Below, piece by piece: positions 17,982-27,400 of a stretch of 64,000 bases of DNA. This DNA comes from Pelagicoccus enzymogenes (lineage in GTDB: Bacteria; Verrucomicrobiota; Verrucomicrobiia; Opitutales; Opitutaceae). The position numbers and the translations under genes were made by a program. The stretch's first letter is position 1. Every line of letters starts with the position of its first letter. The DNA lies in assembly GCF_014803405.1 (NCBI RefSeq), contig NZ_JACYFG010000036.1:310001-374000 (forward strand), in the 5' to 3' direction. The notes below the pieces were generated by a model, which worked only from the letters and a program-made list of their open reading frames with translations, did no database searches and had not been told where the DNA came from.

Positions 17982-18764
17982 ATGAAAGCCCATTCGCTTA
18001 TCCTCGCATTCCTTGCCTTCTTCCTCGTCTCGTGTGGCGAGAAGGAAGCCGACGACACTCTCGTGGTGGGGATGGAGCTCTCCTATCCCCCCTTCGAGAT
18101 GTCGGACGAAAACAACGAACCCTCCGGCGTCAGCGTCGACCTCGCCTACGCTTTGGGCAAAAGTCTCGGTCGCCCAGTTCGCATTGAAAACATCGCCTTC
18201 GCTGGACTCATATCCTCTCTGAAAACCGGAAAGATCGACCTCATCATCTCTTCCATGACGGCGACTGAAGAGAGAGCTCAGTCTATCGATTTCTCCGATC
18301 CTTACCTGAACACCGGTTTGTGCCTGCTGGTATCCAAATCTTCTGACATCCAAACCATAGAAGATGCGGATCAGGAGGGCAACTCCATCGCCGTCAAGCA
18401 GGGCACCACCGGCCACCTCTACGCCATCGACAACATCAAGAACGCCCGCGTCCTTCCGCTGGACAAGGAGACCGCTGCGGTCGTCGAGGTTACTCAAGGG
18501 AAGGCCGACGCGTTTATCTACGACCAGATGTCAACTTTCCGAAACTGGAAACGACATCCCGAAACCACCCGTCCCATTCTGTCCCCTTTCAAACAAGAAA
18601 ACTGGGCAATCGGCATTCGCAAAGGAAATGAAGAGCTGCGACAGCAAGTAAACGCATTCCTTTCCGAATTCCAAGCGAGCGGCGGCTTCGAAACGCTCGG
18701 CGAACGCTATCTCTCCGAAGAAAAGAAAGCTTTCCAGCAAATGGGCTATCCCTTTTTCTTCTAG
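17982..18764 (+). CDS. Amino acid ABC transporter substrate-binding lipoprotein (family 3)
   Basis: This is the extracytoplasmic receptor of a polar amino acid importer. The 260-residue protein has a lipoprotein signal (hydrophobic core then FLVSC, cysteine near residue 19). The SBP_bac_3 body follows: LVVGMELSYPPFEMSDENN, FAGLISSLKTGKIDLIISSMT and ERAQSIDFSDPYL. Lengths and motifs are typical for receptors of glutamine, histidine or arginine systems. The ligand cannot be fixed from the sequence. The permease follows after three bases and the ATPase overlaps the permease, giving a three-gene operon. Confidence 0.93.
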   Translation: MKAHSLILAFLAFFLVSCGEKEADDTLVVGMELSYPPFEMSDENNEPSGVSVDLAYALGKSLGRPVRIENIAFAGLISSLKTGKIDLIISSMTATEERAQSIDFSDPYLNTGLCLLVSKSSDIQTIEDADQEGNSIAVKQGTTGHLYAIDNIKNARVLPLDKETAAVVEVTQGKADAFIYDQMSTFRNWKRHPETTRPILSPFKQENWAIGIRKGNEELRQQVNAFLSEFQASGGFETLGERYLSEEKKAFQQMGYPFFF

Positions 18765-18767
18765 CGC

Positions 18768-19556
18768 GTGAGACGTCTCCTCTTCCAAGATACGGACAAC
18801 GACTCTGCTGCGGTTAGTTTGCTAGCCAAAGCCGTGAGCGGCGCCCTCGCCCTCTCCCTCGTCTGTTTGCTCGCCCTCGCAGCCTTCGCGTCGCTCGAGT
18901 ATCACTGGAACTGGTCAGCAGTTTTTAACTACAAGAAGAAGTTCATTGATGGCTGGCTTCTTACCATCCAAATCTCAAGCGCTTCCCTCGTGGTGGCCTG
19001 CTTGATCGGAGGACTCTCTGCGCTTGCCGCTCGCTCTCGAATCCTGCCTCTTCGCTACCTTTTCAAGCTCTACGTAGAAGGCACGCGAGGGACTCCGCTG
19101 CTTGTGCAGATCCTGCTCATCTTCTACGTTTTCGCAGATGCCGCCCATCTGGAAAACCGCTACGTCGTGGGCGTACTCGTCCTCTCCCTCTTCAGTGGAG
19201 CCTACGTCTCGGAAATATTCAGGGCCGGCATCGAATCGATCGGCAGCTCACAGCTGCTTTCCGCCAAGGCCATCGGCTTCACCCCGTATCAAACATTTCG
19301 CTACATTATCTTCCCTCAAGCCCTGCGCCGCAGCCTTCCCGCCCTCGCGGGGCAATTCGCAAACCTTATCAAGGACTCATCCCTCCTCTCCATTATTGCG
19401 ATCGAGGAGTTCACATTGAACGCCCAAGAGGTGAACACGTCCACACTGAGTACGTTCGAGAGCTTCTTCCCTCTGGCCGTCGGCTACCTCATTCTCACCC
19501 TTCCAATTTTCTACCTCTCCCGCCACCTAGAGAGGAAGCTCGCCTTCGACTCATGA
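18768..19556 (+). CDS. Amino acid ABC transporter permease
   Basis: The 262-residue inner-membrane protein belongs to the HisM/GlnP permease group. It has an N-terminal membrane segment and the GWLLTIQISSASLVVACLIGG start of the permease fold. The YVEGTRGTPLLVQI motif and the cytoplasmic EAA-like loop (SKAIGFTPYQTFRYIIFPQA, here beginning SAKAIG) contact the ATPase. The start is GTG 18768, three bases after the receptor stop. Its end overlaps the ATPase start in an ATGA, which suggests coupled translation. Confidence 0.92.
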   Translation: MRRLLFQDTDNDSAAVSLLAKAVSGALALSLVCLLALAAFASLEYHWNWSAVFNYKKKFIDGWLLTIQISSASLVVACLIGGLSALAARSRILPLRYLFKLYVEGTRGTPLLVQILLIFYVFADAAHLENRYVVGVLVLSLFSGAYVSEIFRAGIESIGSSQLLSAKAIGFTPYQTFRYIIFPQALRRSLPALAGQFANLIKDSSLLSIIAIEEFTLNAQEVNTSTLSTFESFFPLAVGYLILTLPIFYLSRHLERKLAFDS

Positions 19557-20284
19557 AGCTAATTCTAGATAGCGTGATCAAAACATATGGCGGGCACCGA
19601 GCCCTCAACGGTCTCCAGCTCGACTTGCTAGACGCTCGCTGCCTTACCCTGATCGGACCGTCGGGCGGCGGAAAATCCACAACCCTCCGCTTGATAGCAG
19701 GACTCGAAAAGGCAAGCAGCGGCCGCATTCTGGTTAACGATTCTCCCGTACCGAAAAACGAAAGCGAGCTGCGCTCCTACCGGAAGTCCATCGGAGTCGT
19801 CTTCCAGTCCTACAATCTCTTTCCACACCTGGACGCCCTTACCAACATTGCCTTGCCGCTAGAGAAAGTCCATGGTGTCGCCAAACCCGAGTCTTTCGAA
19901 CGCGCCCATGCTCTGCTCAAGCAATTCAAGCTGGAACAGCATGGCCGCAAAAAGCCGTCCGAACTATCCGGTGGCCAAAATCAGCGAGTCGCCATCGCCC
20001 GATCGCTCGCTCACAACCCGAAGCTGATTCTGTTCGACGAGCCCACCTCAGCTCTCGATCCCGAAATGAGCGCGCAGATCCTCGATGTAATCGAGGAACT
20101 GATACAAGATGGAAAGGACTGCGTAATCGTTACGCACCAAATGGGCTTCGCCAAACGGGCCAGCGACTATGCCGCATTCATTTCGGGCGGAAAAGTCGCG
20201 GAGTCGGGAAGGTCGCAGGAACTCTTCACTTCTCCCCAAAGCCAGAAACTGGCCCAGTTCCTGGAACGCGAACTGAGGTACTGA
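19553..20284 (+). CDS. Amino acid ABC transporter ATP-binding protein
   Basis: The 243-residue ATPase powers the importer encoded just upstream. Walker A is GPSGGGKSTT, the Q-loop lies in VVFQSYNLFPHL, the signature is LSGGQNQRVAIARSL, Walker B is LILFDEPTSALDPE and the switch histidine is in IVTHQMGFA. The VFQSYNLFPH block is characteristic of the GlnQ/HisP class. It starts at ATG 19553 inside the end of the permease gene. The convergent acidic-protein gene begins 13 bases beyond its stop. Confidence 0.95.
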   Translation: MKLILDSVIKTYGGHRALNGLQLDLLDARCLTLIGPSGGGKSTTLRLIAGLEKASSGRILVNDSPVPKNESELRSYRKSIGVVFQSYNLFPHLDALTNIALPLEKVHGVAKPESFERAHALLKQFKLEQHGRKKPSELSGGQNQRVAIARSLAHNPKLILFDEPTSALDPEMSAQILDVIEELIQDGKDCVIVTHQMGFAKRASDYAAFISGGKVAESGRSQELFTSPQSQKLAQFLERELRY

Positions 20285-20297
20285 AGCGATTTCGCGG

Positions 20298-21698
20298 CTA
20301 AAGCCCTTTGAAGTAGCTATCCAACAAGGATATCTTTTTCTTCTTTTTCTTTTGCGGCGCAGGTGCATCGCCAGTCCCTTCCGACACAACCTGTGGCTTA
20401 ACTTCTGGGGGCTTTGAGCTTGCCTGCGATTTCTTCGGCTGCGCCTTCACCTTGGAAGCCGGTTTCTCCCTTACCTGCTCGGACGCCTGAGACTGAGTCG
20501 TCTTGGACAATACACGCGAAGGTTGCGTTTTGGGAAGGCTCTGGATGTCCACCACCGGACCAATTCGGTCGACCAGCTCCTCGGCCGCCATGATCACCTC
20601 CGCATCTGGAACCGGTTCCGGAGCCTCGGCGAGCAAACCGTCGCTCTGACCGATCAGGTCTTCGTCGCTGAGAGGGGGCAGTTCTGCTGCAACCGTTGCT
20701 TCCTCTTGCGCCACCTGCCGCTCCTCCAACTCTTCGTTTTGGGGCATTTCTTCTACCGAAGTCGATACCGCTTCGAGATCATCGTCCGAGATATCCTCCA
20801 TTGCGGGCAAATCCGAATCGTCCATTCCGGCGGAAACGAGAGTCTCCGCGGCCTCCTCGTCGCCGGAAAAAACAGGGCCTTCAGCTTCAGTCGTCTCCAG
20901 AGAGGCTGAATCTTCCAATTCGGATTCCCCGTCCACCCTATCGGGCGATAGGTTAGGCAACTTTTCCGGAATCTCGGGAGCATCGCTCGAAGCCGTAATA
21001 TCTTCTATTCCGGAAGCGTCTTCGAATTCCGGCTCGTCGACGTCGCCGAAGTAGGAAACGGCAGATGCAATCTCGGCATCTGCGTTTGATTCATCGGCGG
21101 GCAAAACCGTATCCGCAACAGGTTCCTCCTCGTCCCCGCTAAGCGGTTCGCTTACCCATTCGGGGTCTTTCGCCGATGGCTCGAGAACGGGCGGTTCCGA
21201 ATCGAAGGTCGCGTCTGCTTGCGCAGCATCATCATCCAAGCTTTCAAAATAGGTTGGAGAGGCTTCATCGTGGCGATTCACTCCTTGCTCTTCGTCGGAA
21301 CGAAAATTCCCTTCGGCGGCGTCGAGCGGCGCTTCAACCTTCTCCGGATCCTCGGAGGACGTTTCATCGATCGCATCGAAATAGTGGGGCGCGTCGTCCG
21401 ATGGATTATCGATCACCTGTTCGGAGTCATCAAGGCCGGTGGACGTATCCAAGTTCTCAATCTCAAGCTCGTCTTCATCGGCCTGTATCGCTTTTGCAGA
21501 TACATCCGTCGGGGTCAGCTCCTCCATCTCGAAAGCCGGCTTCATGGGGACTTCTTCTTCCTCCTCGAAACGAGTGGAAACCATAGGGTCGCTCACGGCG
21601 ATCCCCTGCTCGATCGCTCGAGCATTCAACTCCTCGCAGCGACTCCTGCGTGCCGCCAATTCCTCGAAGATTGATCCTTGTTTATCCACGTCCGACAT
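20298..21698 (-). CDS. Highly acidic, low-complexity protein with a lysine-rich C-terminus
   Basis: I do not recognise this 466-residue protein. A short, probably helical N-terminus (SIFEELAARRSRCEELNARA) is followed by about 340 residues dominated by Glu, Asp, Ser, Ala and Pro, likely disordered. A more basic stretch (EKPASKVKAQPKKSQASSKP) comes next, and the chain ends in KKKKKKISLLDSYFKGL, a basic run before an amphipathic tail. There is no signal peptide. ATG 21698 is chosen; an upstream TTG frame lacks support. It is divergent from an orphan ParA ATPase gene 153 bases away, which raises the possibility that the two proteins work together. Confidence 0.7.
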   Translation of the reverse strand: MSDVDKQGSIFEELAARRSRCEELNARAIEQGIAVSDPMVSTRFEEEEEVPMKPAFEMEELTPTDVSAKAIQADEDELEIENLDTSTGLDDSEQVIDNPSDDAPHYFDAIDETSSEDPEKVEAPLDAAEGNFRSDEEQGVNRHDEASPTYFESLDDDAAQADATFDSEPPVLEPSAKDPEWVSEPLSGDEEEPVADTVLPADESNADAEIASAVSYFGDVDEPEFEDASGIEDITASSDAPEIPEKLPNLSPDRVDGESELEDSASLETTEAEGPVFSGDEEAAETLVSAGMDDSDLPAMEDISDDDLEAVSTSVEEMPQNEELEERQVAQEEATVAAELPPLSDEDLIGQSDGLLAEAPEPVPDAEVIMAAEELVDRIGPVVDIQSLPKTQPSRVLSKTTQSQASEQVREKPASKVKAQPKKSQASSKPPEVKPQVVSEGTGDAPAPQKKKKKKISLLDSYFKGL

Positions 21699-21851
21699 AT
21701 GAAAACGCCACGAGTTTAGAGCACGGAGGCCCACTGTAAACAATCGATCAGCCTCGAACGGATTAAAGAATTGTTAAAGCCCACCTTGCTCGCATTTTAT
21801 TTTGCGAGCGCGTCAAATCTCGGGCGCAATTCGCCGAAGCAAAGAGAAAAA

Positions 21852-22766
21852 ATGGCACAGAAGATCAGCTTCCTGAACATCAAAGGCGGCGTCGGCAAGA
21901 CATCGCTCCTCGTAAACATGGGGGCTTGCCTCGCCTACATGGGACGCCGCGTGCTCATCGTCGATTTCGACGCCCAAAGCAACGCGTCCATCTGGCTCAT
22001 GCGCCTGGACCGCTGGAACCTCCTAAACAAGACGCCAGAAAAGTTCCTCCTCAACATTTTCAAGGACCCGAACTCGAAACTCTCAACCTGTATCCAAAAA
22101 AGCCCTATTCGGGATACAGACGGAGACGAAGTATTGCCTCGTCTCGACCTCGCCCCCGCTTCCTTCACTTTGATGGACCTGGAGCACGAGGTGCCGCAAA
22201 TCCCGGGAAAGACTTTCTACGAACGCTTCTACGAGGCTCTAAGCGAAGTGGAAGTCAACTACGACTTCATCCTCTTCGACTGCCCGCCCAATTTCTTCTA
22301 CACGACTCAATGCGCCCTCTTCGCTTCGGATCACGTTCTTGTTCCCTCGAACCCAGACGCCCTTAGCATCATCGGATTCCACCTCCTAGTGGACAAGCTC
22401 GCCAAGTTCCGCAGCGACTCCACCGCCAAGCGGGAAGCCGCCGGCGCTCCCACCCCCCAAATCATCGGTATCGCCCTCAACGCAGTAAAACCCGGCACCA
22501 AGATTCACGTACCGCTGGAGCGCTTCAATGCCCAAATCGATCGTTTCAAAACGCAGAATAAAGTGGCAGCCATGACCCATATCTACCCCGACCTGGTTCG
22601 CCATTCCGTTACGGTGGGCCGCGCGGTGATGCTAGGCATCCCGACTGTCCTGATGTCCAAGCAAGACGCGTCCATCAACTTGGCCGAGGACTACATCAAG
22701 CTGACCAAGCACCTTCTCGAACAGTTGGGCGATGCGGAACCCGAATCCGACACCGACGACGTGTAA
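21852..22766 (+). CDS. ParA/MinD-superfamily ATPase without an adjacent ParB
   Basis: The 304-residue protein has the deviant Walker A motif NIKGGVGKTSLLVN with the signature lysine of ParA ATPases. VLIVDFDAQSNASIWLM (switch I/Walker A') and DFILFDCPPNFFYTTQ (Walker B) follow. Such ATPases form DNA- or membrane-bound gradients that position plasmids, chromosomes, chemoreceptors or other cargo. I prefer ATG 21852; the frame stays open upstream but codon use deteriorates there. No ParB, parS-like repeat or plasmid gene is nearby, so chromosome partition is not the default reading. The divergent acidic protein is a candidate partner. Confidence 0.88.
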   Translation: MAQKISFLNIKGGVGKTSLLVNMGACLAYMGRRVLIVDFDAQSNASIWLMRLDRWNLLNKTPEKFLLNIFKDPNSKLSTCIQKSPIRDTDGDEVLPRLDLAPASFTLMDLEHEVPQIPGKTFYERFYEALSEVEVNYDFILFDCPPNFFYTTQCALFASDHVLVPSNPDALSIIGFHLLVDKLAKFRSDSTAKREAAGAPTPQIIGIALNAVKPGTKIHVPLERFNAQIDRFKTQNKVAAMTHIYPDLVRHSVTVGRAVMLGIPTVLMSKQDASINLAEDYIKLTKHLLEQLGDAEPESDTDDV

Positions 22767-22965
22767 GGGCGGCTCGCTCGCGGGAACTGTTGACGCCCAA
22801 TGATTCGCCTGCTGGGATCCGCTCGAAAACGAGACGGCCCTTTCCTCGCTTCCTGAGAACTCCTTAACGAAAATTCCCCTTTTCTGCAGGATTTGCGCAA
22901 AATGCGGGGTACTTCACTCGTTCGTCCCCTAGACCCAACTAAGCAACCCAAATCGTTTGTATTCG

Positions 22966-23817
22966 ATGAACCGATTCCTGAACTTGTTACCCCAGAAGGC
23001 ATTCGCTATCGCTGCCGCGACCACTCTCGCCTTCCAAGCCTTCTCCCAAATGGCGATCCTGCCGCAAGCGAGCCCCGCGGCCTCAGTCACCCAAACCGTG
23101 GGCATAACGGAGATCTCAGTAGACTACAGCCGCCCCAGCGTCAACGGGCGCGCCATCTGGGGAGAGCTCGTTCCCTACGGACTCACGAATTTGGGTTGGA
23201 CCGGCGAAGACCAGGCGGCGCCTTGGCGAGCAGGGGCTAACGAAAACACGGTCGTCACTTTCGAGCACGACGCCATGGTAGAGGGGAAAGCGATCCCTGC
23301 CGGAAGCTACGGACTCCACCTCATCATCGAGAAGTCAGGGGACGTCACTGCCATTTTCTCCAAGGACTACGAAGCTTGGGGCAGCTACTTTTACGATCCC
23401 GCTCGCGACGCCCTGCGGGTGAACGTCAAATCCCAAGAGCGAGAGCATCTCGAGCAGTTGACCTACAGCTTTTCGGACGTTACCAAGACAGGTGCTGTCC
23501 TGTCTCTCGACTGGGAAAAGAAGAGCATTCCCATCCGTATCAAGGTGGACACGGACGCGATCGTACTCGCCTCCTTGAAGCAGCAAATGAGGAACGCACA
23601 CGGCTTCCGCTACCAAAACATCATGGATGCCGCGAACTACTTGCTCGCCAACGACCTGGAGCTCGAGCTCGCCTTGGAGTGGTCGGAAATCGCCATCAGC
23701 CGACCATGGGTCGGCCGCAAGCTTCCCGAGACCTACGAGCTAAAGGCTAAGATACTCGACAAACTCGGACGCACAAGCGAAGCCGCCGCAGTGCGAGCCC
23801 AGATCAGCTCCCTTTGA
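22966..23817 (+). CDS. Exported DUF2911 protein
   Basis: The 283-residue protein begins with a signal peptide (hydrophobic FAIAAATTLAFQAFS, cleavage probably near residue 28). The DUF2911 domain follows at about 40-180: SVTQTVGITEISVDYSRPSV, then GRAIWGELVPYG, PWRAGANENT and the IPAGSYGLHLI strand. The C-terminal 90 residues are helical and TPR-like (NYLLANDLELELALEWSE). Members occur mainly in Bacteroidota and Verrucomicrobiota and have no known function. ATG 22966 is preferred to a TTG three codons upstream. A terminator follows, so the gene is probably monocistronic. Confidence 0.85.
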   Translation: MNRFLNLLPQKAFAIAAATTLAFQAFSQMAILPQASPAASVTQTVGITEISVDYSRPSVNGRAIWGELVPYGLTNLGWTGEDQAAPWRAGANENTVVTFEHDAMVEGKAIPAGSYGLHLIIEKSGDVTAIFSKDYEAWGSYFYDPARDALRVNVKSQEREHLEQLTYSFSDVTKTGAVLSLDWEKKSIPIRIKVDTDAIVLASLKQQMRNAHGFRYQNIMDAANYLLANDLELELALEWSEIAISRPWVGRKLPETYELKAKILDKLGRTSEAAAVRAQISSL

Positions 23818-23865
23818 CAGAGAGGCGGAGAACTGTCCCCTTAAGTCAAATGGAGCATGCGAGGT

Positions 23866-23894
23866 AGCGCCGGCTAAAGCTCGGCGCTTCTTTT
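23866..23894 (+). terminator. Intrinsic terminator after the DUF2911 gene
   Basis: AGCGCCG pairs with CGGCGCT, with an inner GCT/AGC extension, and is followed by TCTTTT on the plus strand. It lies 48 bases past the stop. The stem sequence recurs near 51377 in a second intergenic region, so it may have been recruited from a dispersed repeat. Confidence 0.7.
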
Positions 23895-23913
23895 AATGCA
23901 TGAGCGCGTCCCT

Positions 23914-24345
23914 CTAGGACTTGGAGACGCGAGCCCAGAAGTCCTCGATCATCTCAACCACCCCCATAAACTTTCGCAGGTCCACAGGTTTAGTGATGTA
24001 GCAGTTCGCCTGAAGCTCGTAGCTTTCGTAGATGTCCTTGTCGGCATCGGAAGTGGTGAGAACTACGACCGGCAATGACTTCAGGCTGCTCGTTTCGCGG
24101 ATCTCCTTGAGAACTTCCGCTCCCGTGACCTTGGGGAGATTTAAGTCCAAGAGAATCAAGTCAGGACGAACCGCATCGGCGTATTCGCCTTCTCGCTTCA
24201 GAAATTCCAAGGCTTGCTCTCCGTCTCTTACCACGTGAAGTCGGTTTTCCAGCTTCGACTGTTGAAGCGCAATTTCCGTGAGCCTGATGTCAGCTTCGTT
24301 GTCCTCGACAAGAAGCATCTCGATGGGGCGTCCATTTTCTTTCAT
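23914..24345 (-). CDS. Single-domain response regulator (Rcp1-like)
   Basis: The 143-residue protein is a CheY-fold receiver with no output domain. The acidic pocket is in [14 protein letters not shown], the phospho-acceptor Asp in [10 protein letters not shown], the switch Thr in [11 protein letters not shown] and the conserved Lys in ITKPVD. The NEADIRLTE and LNLPKVTG wording is typical of the Rcp1 group that pairs with phytochromes and PAS-rich kinases. ATG 24345 is preferred. It follows the multi-PAS kinase gene by 74 bases on the same strand and is its likely phosphorylation target. Output must go through other proteins. Confidence 0.92.
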   Translation of the reverse strand: MKENGRPIEMLLVEDNEADIRLTEIALQQSKLENRLHVVRDGEQALEFLKREGEYADAVRPDLILLDLNLPKVTGAEVLKEIRETSSLKSLPVVVLTTSDADKDIYESYELQANCYITKPVDLRKFMGVVEMIEDFWARVSKS

Positions 24346-24419
24346 AATTCGCTGTTTCTCTTCTCTGGCTAGGGTAGTCAAACAAACTCAGCCACAATAA
24401 GACCAAACCTGTAAAATTG

Positions 24420-27400
24420 CTAGTTGGCTTCGCATTTTGGGAAAGCAAGATAGAAACAGCTCCCCTTTCCTTCCTCGGACTCAAGCCATACGTAGCCTTC
24501 GTGCTGCTGCATGATTTTCTGAACCATCGACAAACCAATTCCACTGCCTTCGTATTCACCGCTTGGATGCAGTTTTTGAAAGATGGAGAAAATGCGTTTT
24601 TGATACTTCTCCCGAATGCCAATTCCATTGTCGGCAATCGAAACGACCGTGTAGTCGCCTTCTCGCAACTCTTCCCTGCCAATTTCGAAGGAGGATACCG
24701 TGCGACAAGCTATCTTGATCGTCGGACGATCGCTGCGGTTGAACTTGATCGCATTGCTGAACAAATTCTGGAAAACCAAGGAGATCTGGTTTCGGTCGCC
24801 GTAGACTGATCCCAATGCATCCACAACGGAGATTTCCACGCCCCGCTCTTCGATTCGCTTCGTCAGATCCCTCAGCGACAGGTCGACCGCCTCCTGCAAA
24901 TTGAAAAGCGACGCGGCTCGACGCTTCGAATCCAAGCTACAGTAGCCCAGAAGACTTCGGATCATATTCTGCACGCGTTCCACGGCCACCAAAGTGAAGT
25001 CCATGTACTCGTTGGCCTCCCGGTCCATTCCTGGACCGTAGCGGTCTTTGAGCAAATGCAGAAAGCTCGAAATCGTGCGCAAGGGCTCCTGCAAGTCGTG
25101 AGAGCTGAGAAAGGCGAAATTGGAAAGCTCCTCGTTCGCCCGCTTCAAGTCAGTCACAGCCCGCGACAATTCCTCTTCCGCGATCTTTCGGTCGTTGATG
25201 TCCTGGATCGTGCCGGTCATGCGACGAGGAACGCCGTCCTCGTCGAAGGAGGCCATGCCGCTGCCAAAAAACCAATGGTAGGTCCCATCCTTCCGAAGCA
25301 ATCGATAGTCGGCCTCAAAGGGAGTCCCCTCTTTCAAGCTCTTGTCTACTGCTGCAAAAGTCGGCTCCACATCATCCGGATGCAGCAATTCCTTGAACGA
25401 CTGCAAGCTCGACGGCAATTCGCCCGGCTCGTATCCAATCAGTTCGTAAAACCGAGGCGACCACCATTCCTCGCTTCCGTTGATATTAAACCAGTCCCAA
25501 ATGCCAACGCTCGCTCCCTTGGCAGCTAATTGGAACCTCTCTTCGCTATCGTGCAAGGCACTTTGCGACTCGATTCGAGCCGTCACGTCGAAGATTGACA
25601 CCATAGCAAAGCTGTCTCCAGACAGAGAATACAGGCTCACTATCACTTCAACGGGAAGCTCCGTCCCATCCTTGCGGGCGACCAGCAGCTTCCCGTCCGC
25701 CCCTAACCGAACTTGATCCTCAACCAGTTCGTCAGCATCGAAGACGCAACTCAGAGCCGTCATCACCCGGCTGCCAAGCAACCGGTCAACCGACCCCCAA
25801 AGCAACTCCTCTCGTTCGTATCCAAAAATACGTTCCGCTTCGCCGTTGACCATCACTACTCGAAGCTCCGAGTCTACGATCAGCATTCCCACCGGCGACT
25901 CTTCCACCGCTGCGCGGAAACGCTCATCTGCCTCTTTGACCGCGGCTTGGGACTCTACCAATTCAGTGATATCGCTAGCCACGACAATGACTCCACTTCG
26001 TTCGTCGTCCAAACGATAGGGCAACTTGTCATAGCGAAACCAAGCATTTCGATTGCCTATCGTAGTGACAGATCTGATACGCCCCAACATCGGCTCGCCA
26101 CTTTCCAAGACGCTCCTATCTTCTTCGTAGGATCGATCCGCCTCCAGCGGCAAAAGCTCGCTGGTCAACTTCCCTTCAACTTCCTCTACTTCGAGACCGA
26201 GATGGGCAGCCGCAGCTCGATTCGCCCGCAAGATCCGGTTCCTATCATCCTTGAACCAAATCTGACTGGGCGTGGTATCCAAAATCAAGCGCAGCTCAGC
26301 TTTTTGCCGATTGAGCTGATCCACGATCTCTTCCTGCCTCAGAAGACCTTCGATCCAATTCGACAGCAAACGAACCGCATCGATTTCGAATTGGGCAAAC
26401 GGCCGCTCCCTTATCTCCGGCGAACTGAAGTTGATCGTTCCCACTATCTCGTCACCCTTTCGAATCGGCGAAGCAATATAGCTCTCCAATCGAAGCGTTT
26501 CGTAACACTTCATTCGCCCCCAAGCCGTTTCCCCCAAGTGGTTGGTTGCCATGCTACGTCCCGTCATCACCACAAACTGGCAATAAACCTCGTCCAAGCG
26601 GAACACCGAACCCTTGGAAATCTTGCCACCTTCGTCGTGAACTTGCCGAACGGTATACAAATCTCCGGAAATCTCCGAGAGAATACCTGTCTTCATTCCC
26701 AACGTTTCACAGGTATCCTTCAAGCCAGCCGCGATGCGCTCCTCAACGCCCGCGGCCTCCCAATTCCCAATTTCCACGAGCCGACGGATAAGCCTATCGC
26801 TTGCCTCGCGTTCCTCCTGCAAGTGAACCAACTCCGTGATATCCGTAACCAGAACCACCACGCCAGTCACCTTGCCCTCCTCGTTGACGTAAGGGATCTT
26901 GTCGGTTCTCACGGTTCGCCGTTCTCCATTGACCGGGGAATAGCTCTCGACGTAGCCGAGCTTTGCCTTGCCGCTTTCTATCACCGCTTTGTCGTCGCGA
27001 AAGTAGGCTTCGGCTTCTTCGGGGAAAATTTCCGCCACCGCTCTTCCTTCCAGTTCCTCGACCGAATAGCCGACCGACTCAGCTGCCGCGCGATTCAAGC
27101 GCACGATATTGTTCTGGTCGTCCTTGAACCAGATATACGCCGGAAGAGCATCTAGCAGATGCCGCAGCTCGTCGTTGCGAAATTGCAATTCCTTCCCTTG
27201 CCGCTCCAGGACTTCTATCAGCTCGTCGTAGCGAGCTGCCAAGCTCTCAAATTCGTCCGATTGCTCGCGCCAAGGTGGCAGGGAAGCAGAGACGCCCTCG
27301 ATTCCGCTTTCGATGCTACGCAGCATGCGCGAAAGCGGCCGAAACACCAGCCGGCCTTGCAAGACCAACAATGACGCAATGACAGAAACGAGAAACCCGG

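Noticed and set aside
20298-20360. Lysine run at the end of the acidic protein as a possible frameshift artefact
   Set aside because: The reading frame continues past the run into a plausible amphipathic tail and stops before the convergent ABC gene, so a frameshift is not needed.
25713-27155. Plus-strand open frame of 480 codons
   Set aside because: It lies entirely opposite the multi-PAS kinase, and its translation has no recognisable motif.
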